Positions 62,579 to 64,000 of a stretch of DNA of 64,000 nucleotides are shown piece by piece (the first letter of the stretch is position 1; every line of letters begins with the position of its first letter). The notes beneath the pieces are model-generated. The model saw only the letters and a list, made by a program, of their open reading frames with translations. It was not told the origin of the DNA and made no database searches. A program made the position numbers and the translations under genes. Source of the DNA: Psychroflexus tropicus DSM 15496 (GTDB lineage Bacteria; Bacteroidota; Bacteroidia; Flavobacteriales; Flavobacteriaceae); assembly GCF_000378765.1 (NCBI RefSeq), contig NZ_KB905342.1, positions 434,001 to 498,000 of the forward strand, in the 5' to 3' direction.

Positions 62579-62779
62579 CTATTTTATAGACTTCGATTCG
62601 TTATTACTTTCATTGGTTTCATCTTCTTTGGAAGCATCCTTAAATTCTTTAATACCACTTCCCAAGCCACGCATCAATTCTGGTATTTTCTTTCCACCAA
62701 ATAAAAGAAGAATCGCAATACCAATGATAACCCATTGCCATGGACCTACCATTCCCATTATTACATTAAGTGCATTCAT
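62579..62779 (-). CDS. tatA: Twin-arginine translocase subunit TatA
   Basis: 66-aa pore-forming Tat component. One N-terminal membrane helix (GPWQWVIIGIAILLLFGGKK, about residues 12-31), an amphipathic helix (IPELMRGLGSGIKEFKDA), and an acidic/polar tail ending NNESKSIK. FGGKKIPELMRGLG is the family signature. tatC is not in the window. Confidence 0.93.
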   Translation of the reverse strand: MNALNVIMGMVGPWQWVIIGIAILLLFGGKKIPELMRGLGSGIKEFKDASKEDETNESNNESKSIK

Positions 62780-62795
62780 AACTTTAAATTTAATA

Positions 62796-62803
62796 CAAAA
62801 TTA
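62796..62803 (-). promoter_or_regulatory. -7 promoter element of tatA
   Basis: TAATTTTG on the minus strand, 16 nt before the tatA ATG. Confidence 0.5.
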
Positions 62804-62863
62804 GTGATAAAAATCTAATTCAAAGGTTTATGCATCTAAAACCTACATAAATTAACTTTATTC

Positions 62864-62871
62864 TATCTTTG
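62864..62871 (+). promoter_or_regulatory. -7 promoter element of the M23 peptidase gene
   Basis: TATCTTTG, 16 nt before the ATG at 62888. Confidence 0.55.
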
Positions 62872-62887
62872 CACGAGTTTAATACTT

Positions 62888-63760
62888 ATGGAATCATCAA
62901 AAAAAGACAAGCCAAAAATAAAGCAAAGACTGCTTCATAAATACCGTTTGGTGATTTTAAACGAGGATACGTTTGAAGAGCGCTTATCTTTTCAACTTTC
63001 CAAACTAAATGTGATCATCCTATCTGCTTTTTCTGCCTTAATTTTGGTTTCTGGGACAGCTCTCTTAATTGCTTTTACCCCTATACGAGAATACATTCCA
63101 GGATATTCTTCTACAGCATTAAAAAACAAAGCAACTCGACTAACGCTCAAAGTGGATTCCTTAACGGCTGTTGTCAACCAGAATTCGACTTATTTTAAAT
63201 CCATCAGAAATATCCTCTCAGGTCAGATCGATTCATTAGACACTCAGACTATGAATCTGGATAAAGATTTTAAAAAAGTTGAAGCCGAATCTGTTAATTT
63301 ATCGGCTTCAGAACAGGATTCTATTTTGAGAGCCAAAGTGGAACAAGAAGATAAATACAGTTTACTGGAAAGAGCAACTTTTAGTACAAATTTTACTTTA
63401 TTTCCACCGGTAACTGGCCGAATTTCTGAAGTGTATAATGCAGAGCAAAAGCATTATGCTGTGGATATCGTAACTGAGAAAAACGAGCCCGTAAAAGCTA
63501 CTCTAGACGGGACAGTTATTTTTGCAGAATGGACCGTAGAGACTGGTTATGTGATTATCATTGAGCATAATTTTGGGTTGATATCTGTTTATAAACACAA
63601 CGATTCTTTATTAAAAACTCAGGGTGAACTTGTGACAGCAGGAGAAGCTATTGCAGTAGTGGGCGATACAGGAGAATTTTCTTACGGTCCTCATTTGCAT
63701 TTCGAATTATGGGTAGATGGATATCCAGTAAATCCTTCAGATTACATTAATTTTGAATAA
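62888..63760 (+). CDS. M23 family peptidase (LytM-like, membrane-anchored)
   Basis: 290 aa. A membrane helix (about residues 37-60, VIILSAFSALILVSGTALLI), then a coiled-coil stretch to about 150, then the LytM domain. Zinc ligands: HYAVDIV (His and Asp about residues 194-198) and HLHFELWV (about 265-272). Such proteins cut peptidoglycan crosslinks or, when degenerate, activate amidases; the zinc residues here look intact. Followed 9 nt later by the GH3-family gene on the same strand. Confidence 0.9.
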   Translation: MESSKKDKPKIKQRLLHKYRLVILNEDTFEERLSFQLSKLNVIILSAFSALILVSGTALLIAFTPIREYIPGYSSTALKNKATRLTLKVDSLTAVVNQNSTYFKSIRNILSGQIDSLDTQTMNLDKDFKKVEAESVNLSASEQDSILRAKVEQEDKYSLLERATFSTNFTLFPPVTGRISEVYNAEQKHYAVDIVTEKNEPVKATLDGTVIFAEWTVETGYVIIIEHNFGLISVYKHNDSLLKTQGELVTAGEAIAVVGDTGEFSYGPHLHFELWVDGYPVNPSDYINFE

Positions 63761-63769
63761 CAATAGTCT

Positions 63770-64000
63770 ATGTCATTAAAATCCTTTGGAGCAAAGCTAT
63801 TTGCTAAATACATAGCATCACAAATCAAAAGCTGGTCTTCACGTCCTTTGGAAACCCAGTTAAAAGTGTTTAAGGAGCTCGTGGCTGAGGGTAGAAAAAC
63901 AAAGTTTGGTAAGGATCATAAATTTGATTCCATAGAAAACTTTCATGATTTTTTTAATCAAGTTCCTATCCAGGATTATGAGGAATTGAAACCCTATGTC
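63770..64000 (+). CDS. GH3 auxin-responsive-promoter family protein, N-terminal part
   Basis: 77 codons to the window edge. The start, MSLKSFGAKLFAKYIASQIK, is followed by SWSSRPLETQLKVFKELVAE and TKFGKDHKFDSIENFHDFFN, then VPIQDYEELKPYV. This is the N-terminus of bacterial GH3-like acyl-acid amide synthetases (ANL superfamily), whose substrates in Flavobacteriia are unknown. The body of the gene lies outside. Probably cotranscribed with the M23 gene. Confidence 0.8.
   Translation, partial: MSLKSFGAKLFAKYIASQIKSWSSRPLETQLKVFKELVAEGRKTKFGKDHKFDSIENFHDFFNQVPIQDYEELKPYV

Noticed and set aside
1-64000. CRISPR array, tRNA and rRNA genes
   Set aside because: No regularly spaced repeats, cloverleaf-like segments or rRNA stretches were noticed on reading; a scan with dedicated programs was not possible.

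Overview
The window is a chromosomal segment of a member of the Bacteroidota, most likely a marine or salt-tolerant Flavobacteriia. Several things point there: low-GC coding sequence; absence of clear Shine-Dalgarno sites; many starts preceded by the Bacteroidota -7 element TAnnTTTG; type IX secretion C-terminal sorting domains; a GLPGLI/TonB-type receptor locus; the DUF4175-ybeY-mnmG gene order; single-chain glycyl-tRNA synthetase; a short-chain threonine dehydrogenase; and an ABC-permease/M1-peptidase fusion. No rRNA, tRNA, CRISPR array or complete prophage was seen.

Layout. 1-2.9 kb: pgk (cut by the window edge), holB and an OmpH-like lipoprotein. 3.1-5.1 kb: two tandem T9SS-cargo paralogs, one decayed. 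5.2-11.8 kb: a minus-strand run DUF4175 -> ybeY -> mnmG -> methyltransferase, with two perfect 16-bp parS-like palindromes either side of mnmG, suggesting proximity to the replication origin. 11.9-14.8 kb is an accessory patch: a small membrane ORF, a secreted hypothetical protein, a 5'-truncated outer-membrane barrel, a cassette-like Mrr/PD-(D/E)XK nuclease gene followed by a 110-bp attC-like folded element, and a small secreted protein broken by a stop codon. 14.9-26.7 kb is mostly housekeeping: gltX, an SPFH protein, an envelope-stress-like trio, glyS, comF, lipoprotein, nitrilase, ChaN-like protein and an S9 peptidase.

26.7-28.6 kb holds the most unusual material. Two genes for short double-glycine-leader (bacteriocin-like) peptides share almost identical leaders and about 85 bp of upstream DNA. 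Each is followed by a membrane-protein ORF. The whole is punctuated by three copies of a repeat ending in a strong terminator. 28.6-42.6 kb: M13 peptidase, small secreted proteins, threonine dehydrogenase, a 773-aa plug-domain protein, the sdhCAB operon, aminopeptidase P, a hydrolase and dGTPase. 42.7-48.6 kb: a BlaI-type repressor with tandem operator-like sites, a truncated M56 sensor, a TonB-type receptor with two GLPGLI partners, and a frameshifted Cys-rich secreted peptide. 48.8-52.8 kb: class I ribonucleotide reductase, nrdA and nrdB, separated by a decayed four-helix-bundle (S23-like) gene between short repeats. 53-64 kb: DUF3109 protein, MarC, the ABC/M1 system, ligase-associated exonuclease without its ligase, a GIN-domain protein, lpxH-like phosphatase, tatA, an M23 peptidase and the start of a GH3-family gene.

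How the genes work together: sdhC-A-B form complex II; the M1-fused permease and its ATPase form one ABC unit; the YtxH/holin-like/small-protein genes are coupled by a 4-nt overlap; the GLPGLI genes and receptor are spaced like one operon; the GG peptides and their following membrane ORFs look like small peptide/partner modules lacking a local exporter. All assignments come from reading the sequence; no database search was done.
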